From contig JAJGOT010000168.1 of assembly GCA_022457155.1 (NCBI GenBank), positions 1,135,001 through 1,199,000 of the forward strand: a DNA stretch of 64,000 nt. The letters are read 5' to 3'. Made by a program: the position numbers and the translations under genes. The notes under the pieces are model-generated. The model worked only from the letters and a program-made list of their open reading frames with translations, had not been told where the DNA came from and made no database searches. Shown here in pieces: positions 1-9,644 of this stretch (the stretch's first letter is position 1; the number at the start of each line of letters is the position of its first letter). The stretch is from Cladopsammia gracilis. Lineage: Eukaryota > Cnidaria > Anthozoa > Scleractinia > Dendrophylliidae.

Positions 1-249
1 GTTTTCCTCGGTGTAAGAAACTGTGACTTTTCCTCTTGTTTTTTCCCTTTGTAATATTACATTCCCAGTTGGCTCTATTGTTTTATGCCTTTTGCTTTCT
101 TTGTTTTACGTCACTAATGAGTTTCACAGGTTCCTACATCGAGAATGAACCCAAAATCCAGATAACTGGATAAATTCTTGCGTGAATACAGGCGGCTGCG
201 ACAGCTTGTTTAACTTTTGCGAAAGCGCTGCGCTCGGATCAGTAAAGGT
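1..249. other. no gene seen
   Basis: Mixed-composition sequence without a convincing exon, RNA or repeat structure. It borders the foldback element that starts at about 250. Confidence 0.5.
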
Positions 250-537
250 GCTGTTACACCAGGGAATGTTTTCCTGCAACTTGCAACGCAACGCTGACGA
301 GAGCAAGTTGCGGATGGAAGTGCGCGTGTAACACTTTCTCTGCGCAGCTTGTTTCGCAACGAAAAATTGCATTGCGAGTTGCAGAAAAAGTTGACCATTT
401 ATCTATTTTTTGCAACGTTGCAAGACAAGGTGCAAACGTGTAACATGTAATCAGCAACTTGTGTCGCAACATGTCGCAACGGCTCTCGTCAGCGTTACGT
501 TGCAAGTTGCAGGAAAAAATTGCCTCGTGTAACAGCT
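250..537. mobile_element. foldback MITE with about 53-bp inverted ends
   Basis: The left end (CTGTTACACC then TGCAACTTGCAACGCAACGC near 279-300) is the reverse complement of the right end at 481-537, which reads through GCGTTACGTTGCAAGTTGCAG to GTGTAACAGC. Both arms carry the CTGACGAGAGC word. The interior repeats TTGCAACG and GCAACTTG words in both orientations, so most of the 288 bp can fold. There is no coding capacity. The superfamily cannot be assigned because I see no clean target duplication. Confidence 0.65.
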
Positions 538-757
538 TCTTAAGGTCCGGGGGGGGGGGGGAACAAGTTCCGCTCATCAGTATGCATTTATGAAAAGAGT
601 ATGCACGAAGTGCGATGGCTGATACCGAAAATGCGCGAAATATTCACGAACAGGCTCTTTAATGTTTCTGCATCAATAATATCACGTGCAAAGCGCTTTT
701 TGGTAAAATACACTATTTTTCAACGCATTGTTCTTTTGTGTTCAAGAATTCAGGGCG
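538..757. other. spacer with a G-run, no gene seen
   Basis: Contains a run of about 13 G at 549-561, then unremarkable AT-rich sequence up to the minisatellite. Confidence 0.4.
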
Positions 758-1262
758 TAAGGTAAAGTCACACACGAGCCACAGGTGACGCACACGGCCG
801 AAGAAAGGTAAAGTTACACACAAGCCACAAGGGACCTACACACCGGAGTAAGGTAAAGTCACACACGAGCCACAGGTGACCCACTCGGCCGGCGTAAGGT
901 AAAGTCGCACGCGAGCCACAGGTAACCCACTCGGCCGGAGTCAGGTGAAGTCGCACACGAGCCACAGGTGACCCACTCGACCAGCGTAAGGTAAAGTCAC
1001 ACACGAGCCACAGGTGACCCACTCGGCCGGAGTAAGGTAAAGTCACACTCGAGCCACAGGTGACCCACTCGGCCGGAGTAAGGCAAAGTCACGCATGAGC
1101 CACAGGTGACCCACTCGGCCGAAGTAAGGAAAAGTCGCACACGAGCCACAGGCAACCCACACCGCCGGAGTAAGGTAAAGTCGCACATGAGCCACAGGTG
1201 ACCCACTCGGCCGGAGTAAGGTAAAGTCGCACACGAGCCACAAGGTACCCACTCGGTCGGAG
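758..1262. repeat. 46-bp minisatellite, about 11 copies
   Basis: The word GGTAAAGTCRCAC recurs at about 761, 807, 852, 898, 944, 990, 1036, 1082, 1128, 1174 and 1220, a period of 45-46 bp. Each unit continues with ACGAGCCACAGGTGACCCAC and TCGGCCGGAGTAA. Units differ by single substitutions. Open frames across it are by-products of the repeat. Confidence 0.95.
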
Positions 1263-1265
1263 CTT

Positions 1266-1560
1266 AACCCGGTTTCTGTAGCATGAAGCAACTAGGAATA
1301 TTACTACTCCCCCCTGGATGGGATGCTAGTCCATCACAGGGTTACCACTAGCATTTTGTCACCGGTACCTATTTATACACCTCGGTAGAGAGAGACATTG
1401 TGGAGTAAAGTTTCTTGTCTAAGGAAACAACACACTGGCAATGTACCCATTTATACACCAGGGTGGAGAGAGACAATGTGGAGTAAAGTTTCTTGTCTCA
1501 GAAAACAACATGGCGGCCGAGACAAGGCCTTGAACCACTGACCTTCACATACCAAAAAAT
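1266..1560 (-). repeat. dispersed repeat, possibly SINE-like
   Basis: Contains two adjacent diverged copies (about 1358-1437 and 1438-1515) of a roughly 80-bp block with TATTTATACACC, GGAGAGAGACAWTGTGGAG and TAAAGTTTCTTGTCT. It is followed by GCCTTGAACCACTGACC, whose reverse complement resembles a polymerase III box B. The stretch GGATGGGATGCTAGTCCATC is a small palindrome. I recall this sequence type as high-copy in cnidarian genomes; that and the SINE call are inference. Confidence 0.45.
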
Positions 1561-1890
1561 TGCCCCCTGAAAGGAGACATTTGCTCCGGGCGTGTGCGTT
1601 ACTAAAATGAACTTATAATAGATATGAACTGTCTAGCGTCAATCGTATGAAATGAATATGTTTAATAAAAATGTTATTAAAGCGCTTTTGAAACTAAAAA
1701 TGAACTATTGCCCATGCGCAGTTGAGCTCGAACGGCCTGGGCGCTAGTCCGCGCAAGTCACCAGTCGAAGCATATTGCACTGAAAAAACGGCAAAATGAC
1801 GGGATTTTCTCGTTCCAACTAAATCATATTTCCCACCAAAATGTTCACTAGATCCCAGTCTCTTCAAAAGCGAGTGTGGATGTTGACATT
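1561..1890. other. no gene seen
   Basis: Unique-looking intergenic sequence between the dispersed repeat and the hairpin element. Confidence 0.4.
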
Positions 1891-1970
1891 TAGGCTCCTA
1901 CGCAGACGTTCTAAGGGCTTGTCGCGCAATCTTTCCTGACGAGCCCTAAGAACGTCTGCGTAGGAGGCTA
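1891..1970. mobile_element. 80-bp hairpin MITE with 9-bp target duplication
   Basis: The element is almost one hairpin: TAGGCTCCTACGCAGACGTT at the left end is matched in reverse complement by AACGTCTGCGTAGGAGGCTA at the right end, with a short loop near 1922-1937. The word GTTGACATT occurs directly on both sides (1882-1890 and 1971-1979), a clean 9-bp target-site duplication. Nine-base duplications are typical of Mutator-like transposases, so this may be a minimal MULE-mobilised element; that assignment is inference. Confidence 0.85.
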
Positions 1971-2048
1971 GTTGACATTATGCCTATTAAAATGAGTTAT
2001 ACCGTTGAAAGCGACGATCGCACGGTTGAACTCTATACAAGCCGTATA

Positions 2049-2102
2049 AGTGTTCGGAGACCGCAGTAGGATTTTATAATCCTACTGCGGTCTCCGAACA
2101 CT
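2049..2102. repeat. perfect 25-bp inverted repeat with 4-nt loop
   Basis: AGTGTTCGGAGACCGCAGTA plus GGATT (2049-2073) is exactly complemented by 2078-2102, separated by TTAT. The right arm is coding sequence of the adjacent PLE remnant, so the left arm is an inverted copy of it. This fits a foldback event at the 5' truncation point of the element. Confidence 0.9.
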
Positions 2103-2263
2103 TCCTTGCCAGTGATCATACTCTAAAGGATCATATGATCCTTATACCACTCGAAAAATTATATACCAAACGTGACTCTATTAGAAAGGCTCGTGAGGCA
2201 TTTCTTATTCAATTAGGTAAAACTTTAGAACCTGCAGGCCTTAACAAACGCGATGATATGTAA
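2081..2263 (+). pseudogene. Penelope-like element, C-terminal end of the GIY-YIG ORF
   Basis: The frame reads PTAVSEHFLASDHT, then LIPLEKLYTKRDSIRKAREA, then FLIQLGKTLEPAGLNKRDDM and stops at 2261-2263. The order SEHF, IPLEK, RKAREAFLI, KTLEPxGLN is what I expect at the C-terminus of PLE endonuclease domains, after the GIY-YIG core. The reverse transcriptase and the GIY-YIG core are missing; the copy starts abruptly at the hairpin. A hammerhead-like motif follows 120 bp downstream, the normal position for a PLE 3' tail. It is a dead 5'-truncated copy. Confidence 0.75.
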
Positions 2264-2364
2264 GATTATTAATTCCGTTTTAGTTACCTTAGTATTTTTC
2301 TATAGTTTTGAACATCACGTAGTCACTTCATGTAATTTCCGGCCACTATAAATACCATGTAAAC

Positions 2365-2440
2365 TCGCGTTTTCCGCAATAAACCTGAAGAAGGCTGGTG
2401 TTGGCCAGCCGAAATATCGAAATCACGCCTTTACACGTTG
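2365..2440 (+). ncRNA. hammerhead-ribozyme-like motif of PLE 3' tail
   Basis: CTGAAGA (2385-2391) is followed by a perfect stem II, GGCTGG/CCAGCC around a 6-nt loop, then GAAA at 2411-2414 and TATC. This fits a type I hammerhead: CUGANGA core, stem II, GAAA, a two-base-pair stem III made of the self-complementary AUAU, and cleavage after C. Stem I is weak (one closing pair, then an offset GCGT/ACGC). Hammerheads are established components of PLE terminal repeats. Activity of this copy is doubtful. Confidence 0.6.
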
Positions 2441-2622
2441 TTTGACCAGTCCTTGCAGTATTTTCTTATATTTTCTTATATTTTGACTGGTCACGATCTA
2501 CTGTGATCCAACGTAGCGCAAGGTTCTTGCAGTGGTTTTCATAACCTTAAAAAGTTCTATACAAGCCTTTACGTCCACCCACACAATCACACAGTCAAAA
2601 GCATCATTTAAAAAATTTCAAA

Positions 2623-3168
2623 TTGCTCCAAAACGACCCCGAAACTGGCAGAATTTTTTCACAACCCCCACTAATTTCATTCAAACGTGACAAAAATATA
2701 GGCAACTTTCTAGTTACGAGTACACTGAAATCTGACGATGAACCGGGAACTTTTAAATGCGCACGCACACGATGCAACACTTGTCCTTTCATTCACAACG
2801 CCAACAAAATAACGGGACCTAAACGATCTATTAAAATCACTGATCGTTTTACATGCACCCCCGTAAATGTTATCTACTGCATAACATGTACTTTTTGCAA
2901 AAAGATATACATTGGCGAAACAGGGAGGAGACTGGGCGACCGTTTTCGAGAACATCTCCGAGACGTTGAAAAAAATGACAAAGACGCATCCAAACCAGTC
3001 GCGCGTCATTTCAATCTTGCTAACCATTCTAAGCAACACATGACAATCTGTGGCGTTTCCCTACACCAGGGCAACACAGAAAGCCGTAAAAACTTAGAAC
3101 AAAAAATCATCTTTCGAATCGGCACTCTCAAACCCCACGGAATTGAAGAACGCTTTTCATTCAACTAA
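2623..3168 (+). pseudogene. Penelope-like element, GIY-YIG endonuclease fragment
   Basis: A 181-codon open stretch. It contains SQPPLISFKRDKNIGNFLV (the linker typical after the PLE reverse transcriptase), a zinc-knuckle-like CARTRCNTCPF, then VIYCITCTFCKKIYIGETGR, which is the GIY-YIG signature, followed by RLGDRFREHLRDV with the conserved Arg and a later SRKNLEQKIIFRIGTLKPHG. The first in-frame start is a TTG and the frame is open upstream, so this is a 5'-truncated element without reverse transcriptase. It lies just after the other PLE fragment (2081-2263) in the same orientation but is a different lineage by sequence. Confidence 0.8.
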
Positions 3169-3254
3169 TTTACATTTGTTTTTCACGTCACAAAATTTCC
3201 ACCAATGGCGGAGCTCCTCCTACTATATAAAACCACACACTACCCACAATCCCT

Positions 3255-3300
3255 TGATTCGCTCCGACGAAGGACTAGCGCTCGAAACGTCAGCTTTCTC
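3255..3300 (+). ncRNA. degenerate hammerhead-like motif of PLE 3' tail
   Basis: CCGACGA (3264-3270), GGACTAGCGCTC, then GAAACGTC (3284-3291). This matches the CUGACGA - stem II - GAAA layout, with ACGU as a self-complementary stem III and C as the cleavage base. The second core base is C instead of U and stem II has mismatches, so it is probably inactive. It lies about 90 bp downstream of the GIY-YIG stop, as expected for a PLE tail. Confidence 0.45.
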
Positions 3301-3599
3301 GAATCTTTTTACGGTGGCTAATTTACCTTATCGACTCAGTCGATAAAACCAAATTCTTTTACGTGACATTGCTTACTTCACGGTCAAAACGACGGGACTT
3401 ATTTTTTAAGTTATTAAAATATTTTAACGTTTGCAGATAGAATAATAATAAAATTACTGGAATCGAGTGTGGATTTCCGAAAAGTAATTGATAAATGGGC
3501 GAAATTTTGATTTTCCGTCCAAAAAATGGTGTTTTCGCTGTGATTTTAATGGTCAAATTGGGGGTCTGGGGACGAGTTAAAAAGTTAGGGGCAAATTAA

Positions 3600-3665
3600 G
3601 TGTCATCCAATTTTTTTGCCATGTCTGAAGTCCAACACGCTAACCACTGTGTCACCGCGCCTCCA
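3600..3665 (-). repeat. tRNA-like SINE head fragment
   Basis: On the minus strand the sequence reads GCGCGGTGACACAGTGGTTA then GCGTGTTGGACTTCAGACATGG, resembling a tRNA D-arm with a polymerase III box A and an anticodon-stem region. No box B follows before the sequence diverges, so it is a truncated SINE or a chance match. Confidence 0.3.
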
Positions 3666-3696
3666 CGTATTTAAAAGTGGGAAAAAGTTAACGCCC

Positions 3697-3990
3697 GGGC
3701 GTAGATTGGGGGTAGACACCTTATTGAGACTTATATAACGGAGTAACCGGTTAGCTTTCAGTTGAGGTTAGGGTCAGCAGTTTATATTGTTAAATTTAAG
3801 CCTAAGCAACCCGAAAAGCTAGGTGGTACAGTGGTACAGAAGGCTATGCAAGCCTAAGCCTAGCTGAGGTCACAAGTTCAATCCTGAGTGGTGACTTTAG
3901 ATTTTCTTTTTTACACTTAAAAATGTGTTGAAAGTGTCGACATTACGTTATATAAGTCTCAATAAGGTGTGCGACCCCCAATCTACGCCC
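3697..3990. mobile_element. MITE with about 45-bp terminal inverted repeats
   Basis: GGGCGTAGATTGGGGGTAGA then CACCTTATTGAGACTTATATAACG on the left is mirrored at 3946-3990 (CGTTATATAAGTCTCAATAA then GGTGTGCGACCCCCAATCTACGCCC). The interior (about 3820-3895) contains TGGTACAGTGGTACAGAAGG and AAGTTCAATCCTG, close to polymerase III box A and box B, so a tRNA-derived SINE may have been captured. No target duplication is obvious. Confidence 0.75.
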
Positions 3991-4414
3991 GTGATAAAAT
4001 GTCACCCCGGCTAAATTGATCACCAAAGTGTGAAAATTACGGTCTTTGGAACATGGCTACAAATCATTTAACTGACAGGTCAGCTTGATGAAAAATTGTC
4101 AATTTTTATACAATTTACTGAATTCTACGCGCATCAGTTGATTGGTCATTACCTATTATCTATTAGAGTACAGACGCGCAGCTGACGTCATGGAGAAGTT
4201 GTTTCATCTGTGTTTCGTCCAACATGGCGGACAGTTTTGAAAATGTGGACGAAATTTTTCCGAAAAGAGCAAGTGAAGGCCTTAAGAAAATGTTAACAGA
4301 AGCTATTGACAATTAAGAAAAAGATGAAACTCGTGGAAAACGTGGAAAAATGCCGAAATTAGAAAAAAATCGTCGAACAGTCATGATCATGGTGGAGATC
4401 TACGATCGAGGATA
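3991..4414. other. no confident gene
   Basis: AT-rich sequence. A 30-codon ORF (4224-4316) begins MADSFENVDEIFPKR after an AACATGGCGG context and then hits stops. It may be a relic of an exon, but no family could be recognised. Confidence 0.3.
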
Positions 4415-5010
4415 ATTTATCCCCTCTTATTGAATTGTACAATACAAATGAATTTCATTTTGCTGTGCGTCTGTTCGGTTATTTATCCCCTCTTATTGAA
4501 TTGTACAATACAAATGAATTTCATTTTGCTGCGCGTCTGTTCGTTAATTTATCCCCTCTAATTGAATTGTACAATACAAATGAATTTCATTTTGCCGTGC
4601 GTCTGTTCGTTAATTTATCCCCTCTTATTGAATTGTACAATACAAATGAATTTCATTTTGCTGTGCGTCTGTTCGTTAATTTATCCCCTCTTATTGAATT
4701 GTACAATACAAATGAATTTCATTTTGCTGTGCGTCTGTTCGGTTATTTATCCCCTCTTATTGAATTGTATAAAACAAATGAATTTCATTTTGCTGTGCGT
4801 CTGTTCGTTATATATTTATCCCCTCTTATTGAATTGTATAAAACAAAATGAATTTCATTTTGCTGTGCGTCTGTTCGTTAATTTATCCCCTCTTATTAAA
4901 TTGTATAAAACAAATGAATTTCATTTTGCTGTACGTCTGTTCGTTAAATTATTCCCTCTTATTGAATTGTATAAAACAAATGAATTTCATTTTGCTGTGC
5001 GTCTGTTCAG
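4415..5010. repeat. 66-bp minisatellite, about 9 copies
   Basis: ATGAATTTCATTTTGC recurs every 66 bp from 4448 to about 4980, each followed by GTGCGTCTGTTCGTTAATTT and ATCCCCTCTTATTGAATTGT. Sixty-six is 22 codons, so one frame stays open for most of the array, but a frame-breaking insertion at about 4809 and the lack of gene signals argue against coding. A reverse-complement scrap of the unit (CTGAACAGACGCATGGCAAA) lies at 5117-5136. Confidence 0.95.
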
Positions 5011-5493
5011 TTTATTTCACAAAAGACGTCAAAATGTGGTAACATCGCCTGCGGTTCCTTCGCCACTTTTTTTGTTCTTATCATATTTTGACGTCATGTC
5101 AGTATTACTCTATAACTGAACAGACGCATGGCAAAATGGAGTCTGTTTGTTAAAAAACAACTACAAACAGCCATTTTTAAGTGAATCTAAGGTAGTCGGG
5201 ACATTACAGTGCACCATCAATCGAAGTTATCGACATTCTACAAAATTTAATGACAACAGGCACCCGAGACACCATAAGTTTTCTTTTTCTGTCAACTTTA
5301 CATTAATTTATCTGGCGAGGAAAAAATCTGTCTGCCTTTTCAAGAATTCAATTCAACAAACGGCTTTCATAAAGTGATAAAAATTGAATAAGCAATTCTG
5401 AAAAGAAACTGGAAAAAAATAACAAATTATCAGAACAAACGTGTTTGCTCAGAGTATAGAGGCAGGCCTGTCATTCGTTCTGTTAATGAATGT
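5011..5493. other. no gene seen
   Basis: Contains an inverted pair GACGTCAAAAT / ATATTTTGACGTC (about 5023 and 5083) and an inverted scrap of the 66-bp unit; otherwise unremarkable AT-rich sequence. Confidence 0.35.
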
Positions 5494-6049
5494 TTAAGTG
5501 GCTATATAACCCTTAAATAGATATTTTCAGAATCAACTCTACGCACATTGAATAGTTAAATGATGAAATATTTCTTGTTTTGAACGTCGCGTTATTGAGT
5601 TATAGAGATTTGAATTTACAAAATACTAATTAGATGACGTCAACCCGGAAATCATTTATTATACAACTACTTGTTTTCACCTCGAAGTAATATTTTTACG
5701 AATAAATTGACTATCCAGAGTTTATTTTTAGTATTTATCAAGTTATTAGAGATGTTTCGCATAAGCACACTTCATATGATAATGACCTACTAATAGTGGC
5801 TATCACCTACTGAGTATGCTAATTTCAGACGAAGCTGTGAAAGTCTTTATTTCATCAAATTAAATTTAACTTTAATCATTAAAATCATTTTAACAGAATA
5901 AAAAATATTCGAACTACGGATTTATTGACTATTGCTGACAATAAAATCCATTTTGAACAAATTATCGGCAACCGATCTATTCGTTATCATTTTTCTTGAT
6001 TGATTAATTTTTTGGCTACTTTTTTTCATACAAATATTTTGCGCACGGT

Positions 6050-7155
6050 TTAGTCACTTAGTTCTTCAAAAAGCACTACATGTCTCTGTGCGAGAAAAGT
6101 GCACAGCTCCACCACCACGGGCTGAAACCAGCGGGGGTGGCGCCAAATGCTTCCAACCGCTTGGTAGCTTTTCATGTATTTTATTGTATGTTCAATGATG
6201 ATTCTACACTTGGATAGTCGTCGATTGAATCTTCGTGCTCGCTGTCGATCGAGCCTTCCTAAGCGCCGAATTTGAGCAGCTTTAAAAGGTGTGAGAAGCG
6301 GTGGTGAGTCTGCATAGCCTTTGTCTGCTAAAAGGACCAAGTTGGCAGGCATATCATGATAACGTGTTCCAGGCCCAATCCTTTCCATCATATTAAAGTT
6401 TCCCGCATCATTCATAGCTCCTAGAAAACCCGCCTGCAAGAACACTATATTTCCCAAGTTAGATGACCACTATAAAATTCGGCTTGCGGCTCAGCCTCCG
6501 GGCGATAAATTTTATGTGGTGTGCCATCAATGCAACCAACAGCATCGGGAAAAGAACGCCAATTTCCGCGTAAAGCATTCCATTCCCCCATGGTAGGCCA
6601 GGTTACTTGATTCCGAAAATATCTCCATAAAGCTGGAATTACTCGATGAATCGTAGCCGAAACAGTTGGTGGACTTACGTCAAACATCAGCGCCAGTGTG
6701 TTTAAACAATGGTACTTTCTGAGCCACATGATTGTCAACAATACCTTATTAATGCAATTCAATTTAGACCTCCTTCGTCTTTGTCTTGGATGACCATTTC
6801 TATTCCATCTAGACAAATCGTGAGATATATCTTCCGCAATTTCAGCCAAAGTTTCAGGCAATTCACCAGTATTCAGCCAAAACAAGTCTCTTTGACTCTC
6901 TATCATTGAAAAAAAGTCTCTTCCGGTGAAGTCAAAGCCATGGAAAGTCGGGTCTAGACGATGCATGATCGGTAACGCTTCACCAACATTGGGTGGGGCT
7001 AACATTGTTGCCAGCAAAAGGAGACCAGGAAGCAACAATCTTAATAACTCTTCCTGTGCATCATGGTTCTCAAAGGGCGTTGGAATTGTTGTTATCATTA
7101 TTAAAAATAAACAAACAATTTCCAATTGCCTTCGTAGCGACAATTCTCTTGGCAT
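6050..7155 (-). pseudogene. PIF/Harbinger DDE transposase, frameshifted
   Basis: Start chosen at ATG 7153-7155 (MPRELSLRRQ). The N-terminal part has a helix-turn-helix-like stretch (NTLALMFDVSPPTVSATIHR) and the first catalytic Asp in VGCIDGTPHKIY near 6525. The frame is lost near 6450, right after EFYSGH: about 14 codons that normally separate this from NLGNIVFLQAG are missing and the frame shifts. The rest (6050-6457) is intact, with the second Asp in LLADKGY near 6325 and the Glu in IIIEHTIKYMK near 6195. All three catalytic residues are present, but one small deletion breaks the protein, so this copy should not make active transposase. The neighbour at 7667 encodes the usual partner. Confidence 0.9.
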
Positions 7156-7221
7156 GCCTGTCAGACTGAAAACGTTTCTCTGTATAAACAATATTGTCAA
7201 TTGAAACTGAGAGTTCTTTGA

Positions 7222-7270
<49 letters not shown>
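7222..7270. repeat. (TA)n microsatellite
   Basis: About 24 TA dinucleotides between the two Harbinger genes, in what would be their shared divergent promoter region. Confidence 0.97.
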
Positions 7271-7279
<9 letters not shown>

Positions 7280-7666
7280 ATATTTTTTCGTTTTCGGTTT
7301 CATCAAAGGCTTCAAAGAACTGAAGAAATAATAACAGGAATATTTTGATCAAAAATAACACCGAAAGAGAAGTCCATGGGGCTCATGCTAAGTCCCTGGA
7401 CACTCCGATCTACTCTTTCTGTTTAATCCGAAACATAAAAACCTACCCCGCCTACATAACCACATAGGAATATAATATTCAGAAGTAATGACTTTTTCAA
7501 CAATTGTTTCCTTTGTGAGCACACACAAAGAAACGGCTTCACTGGATTCCCGATTTTGATAACTCTATTCTTTAAAGCTGTTCGGCCAATATTACATTGC
7601 TTACAAAAAGGCCTGTGTACTGTTTTTTGTCGCTGTCAATTTGCTCTACATGTGCTTGCCGTACCG

Positions 7667-8479
7667 ATGGCAAACTTTTGGCGTCCAGTCAAATTTGCAG
7701 ACGACGACGTGCCAAACTCTGATGGATTGCAAGGTATGTAGTCTAATTTCTGAAAAATACTCCTCCCAAACCAGGCTATGTTGTAAAAATTACCGTCTAC
7801 TTTAGTTTCAGTGTCGTCGGAGACTAAACGGCAACGTTACCATGTGACGAAAGAAGAAGAGGAACTTGTGCTTAAAGCATACCATCAATGTACGGGTGGA
7901 TGGGATGAAATCCTTGGATTTATTAAATCCCAGGTAACATCCATGTCGGGCAACTATTTAAAGAATGAGAAAACGGTGGAGTACTATAACAACGCGGAAA
8001 AAAAAGCGGCGATAAAGCGTGTGCAGAGGATTGTCAACCAAAATATAAAGAAAGCAAGTCAGGAAAGCGGACCAAGTACATCTAAAAGCATGTCGCAACC
8101 AAGCACCTCTCAAAGCATGTCGCAAATGATTAAAAAATCCAAAATGCGTTACGCGATGAAGTCCACTCCAGAGGAGCGACGGCTCAGTAAGTTTGCTTAT
8201 GAAGCATATGTACAAAGTAGTGATTCTTGTGAAGAGGAACAACCCATTGAACATGGTGACCCTTCTGGTGATGATGAAAAGAAGCCTTCTGAACCTGGCG
8301 TAAGCGATGTCCTCTGTGCGAAAGCACCAAAGAAACAAGAGAACAAGAAGAAGAAACGTCGTGAAAAGTATGCCAAGGAAGCAAATCAAGCACACACACA
8401 AATGTGCAATAAGGCCATGCGTATGATGGACAAAATTAATTCCGTTTTAGATAAATTTGAAGATACAAACAGCGACTGA
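7667..8479 (+). CDS. Harbinger-associated partner protein, two exons
   Basis: Predicted join: exon 1 at 7667-7733 (MANFWRPVKFADDD then VPNSDGLQ), intron 7734-7811 (GTATGT ... TTTCAG), exon 2 at 7812-8479 beginning VSSETKRQRYHVTKEEEELV. The splice keeps the frame and gives about 244 residues. The N-terminal part resembles the start of a Myb/SANT-like helix set (KEEEELVLKAYHQCTGGWDE). The middle is Ser-rich (STSKSMSQPSTSQSMSQ). The C-terminal part is acidic, then Lys-rich (KKQENKKKKRREKYAKE), then a short helical tail. Harbinger elements are known to encode a Myb-like protein that helps import and target the transposase. The frame is uninterrupted, so it could still be functional in trans even though the transposase is broken. 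The Myb assignment is by context and weak similarity. Confidence 0.75.
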
Positions 8480-8689
8480 CTTTTATGAAATCGTGAATAA
8501 AAAGATATGTGTGTATATTTCAACTATCATGAAACTAGCTAAAAGGATTGAATGAACTTTGAATAAACTGCTTGTTCACGCAAAATAAAGATATTCATGA
8601 GCTTCATCTGAAATTAGCATACTCAGTAGGTGATAGCCACTATTAGTAGGTCATTATCATATGGAGTGTGCTTATGCGAAACATCTCTA

Positions 8690-8879
8690 ATAGGCCATTT
8701 GCACGATGACGTCATTTGACTACTACTACCAGAATCCTTCAGTTTTTTGTTTTGTAGTGCAAATTAGGGCTATTGTTATTTAAACAGTACTGGGATTACA
8801 AAATTTAAATAAGAAAGGAAAAACGAAATTAATTCTGGTGGTAGTAGTCAAATGACGTCATCGTGCAAATGGCCTATTA
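8690..8879. mobile_element. MITE inserted in the right Harbinger arm
   Basis: GGCCATTTGCACGATGACGT then CATTTGACTACTAC is repeated inverted at the right end (GTAGTAGTCAAATGACGTCA then TCGTGCAAATGGCC), flanked by TA on both sides. It interrupts the homology between the two Harbinger arms, so it is younger than that element. No ORF. Confidence 0.85.
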
Positions 8880-9088
8880 CCCTCAAGCTGTAAACTGCGC
8901 ATTGTAAATTGGCGTAGAAATAATGGCAAAGTCCCTGGTTGATGTCATCTAATTGGCATTTTGTAAATTCAAATCTGGTATGAAACTCAATAACGCGACG
9001 TTCAAAACAAGAAATATTTCACCATTTAACTATTCCATGTACGTAGAGTCGATTTTGATATTATTTATTTAAGGGTTATAGGCACTTT

Positions 9089-9644
9089 AACTGTTTTGAG
9101 ATACTGCTGAACAACGAAACATAAAAGAAAAAACCTCTGAGTGGATAATGATCGTTGGACAAAATTACAGTAGCTGCAGAATTTACACGAGGAGCTCGTT
9201 GATTGTTACCTTGTTGATTGTCAACAGGATAACGTTAAAATATACAATTTTACACGCAGACACGACAATACCATACTGACTTCATATAAAATAGACTAGA
9301 GATATTAAAGAAAACTATAGAGTGCTGAAACATCTAGGTATTAAGGTATTTTGAACAATTTTACTTCATTATTTTCGCTGTGCGGTCCATATTCTACCTT
9401 TATACTTTTCTGTGCCTTAGTCATCAGTGGCCTTATTAACAGGGTTCCGCTCAGGTATTTCCGAGCCTCTAGATTTTAGCAATTTTCTATGGGAGGTATC
9501 CACCGTAGAGAACCCCCTGGGGGCTCCGGCATCTTCTGGCGAACATTAAAGAACCCCTGGGGGCTAACATTAAAGAACCCCTCTCTCTTTGAAAAACCCT
9601 ACACTATTACCTGAAACGACTGAAAAAAATATTATATTACTGAC
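9089..9644. other. no gene seen
   Basis: AT-rich sequence. At 9503-9590 a short block with GAACCCCTGGGGGCT and AACATTAAAGAACCCC is repeated twice in tandem. No exon was recognised. Confidence 0.4.

Larger units (their letters stand above)
5494..9088. mobile_element. PIF/Harbinger DNA transposon, near full length
   Basis: Long inverted arms flank two genes: 5494-5835 is the reverse complement of 8601-9088, apart from a younger insertion at 8690-8879. Shared blocks include GCTATATAACCCTTAAATAG-type ends, ACGTCGCGTTATTGAGTT, and GAGATGTTTCGCATAAGCAC followed by CTACTGAGTATGCTAATTTC. Inside are a minus-strand DDE transposase (6050-7155) and a plus-strand partner gene (7667-8479), the classical two-gene Harbinger layout. 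The ends abut TTA/TAA, the target trinucleotide of this superfamily, but the exact termini are uncertain by a few bases. Confidence 0.85.

Noticed and set aside
4224..4316. 30-codon ORF MADSFENVDEIFPKR... as a gene
   Set aside because: Too short, no splice donor that extends it, no recognised family.
4435..5119. ORFs over the 66-bp repeats as proteins
   Set aside because: The period is divisible by three; three frames on the same strand are partly open and one unit has a frame-breaking insertion.
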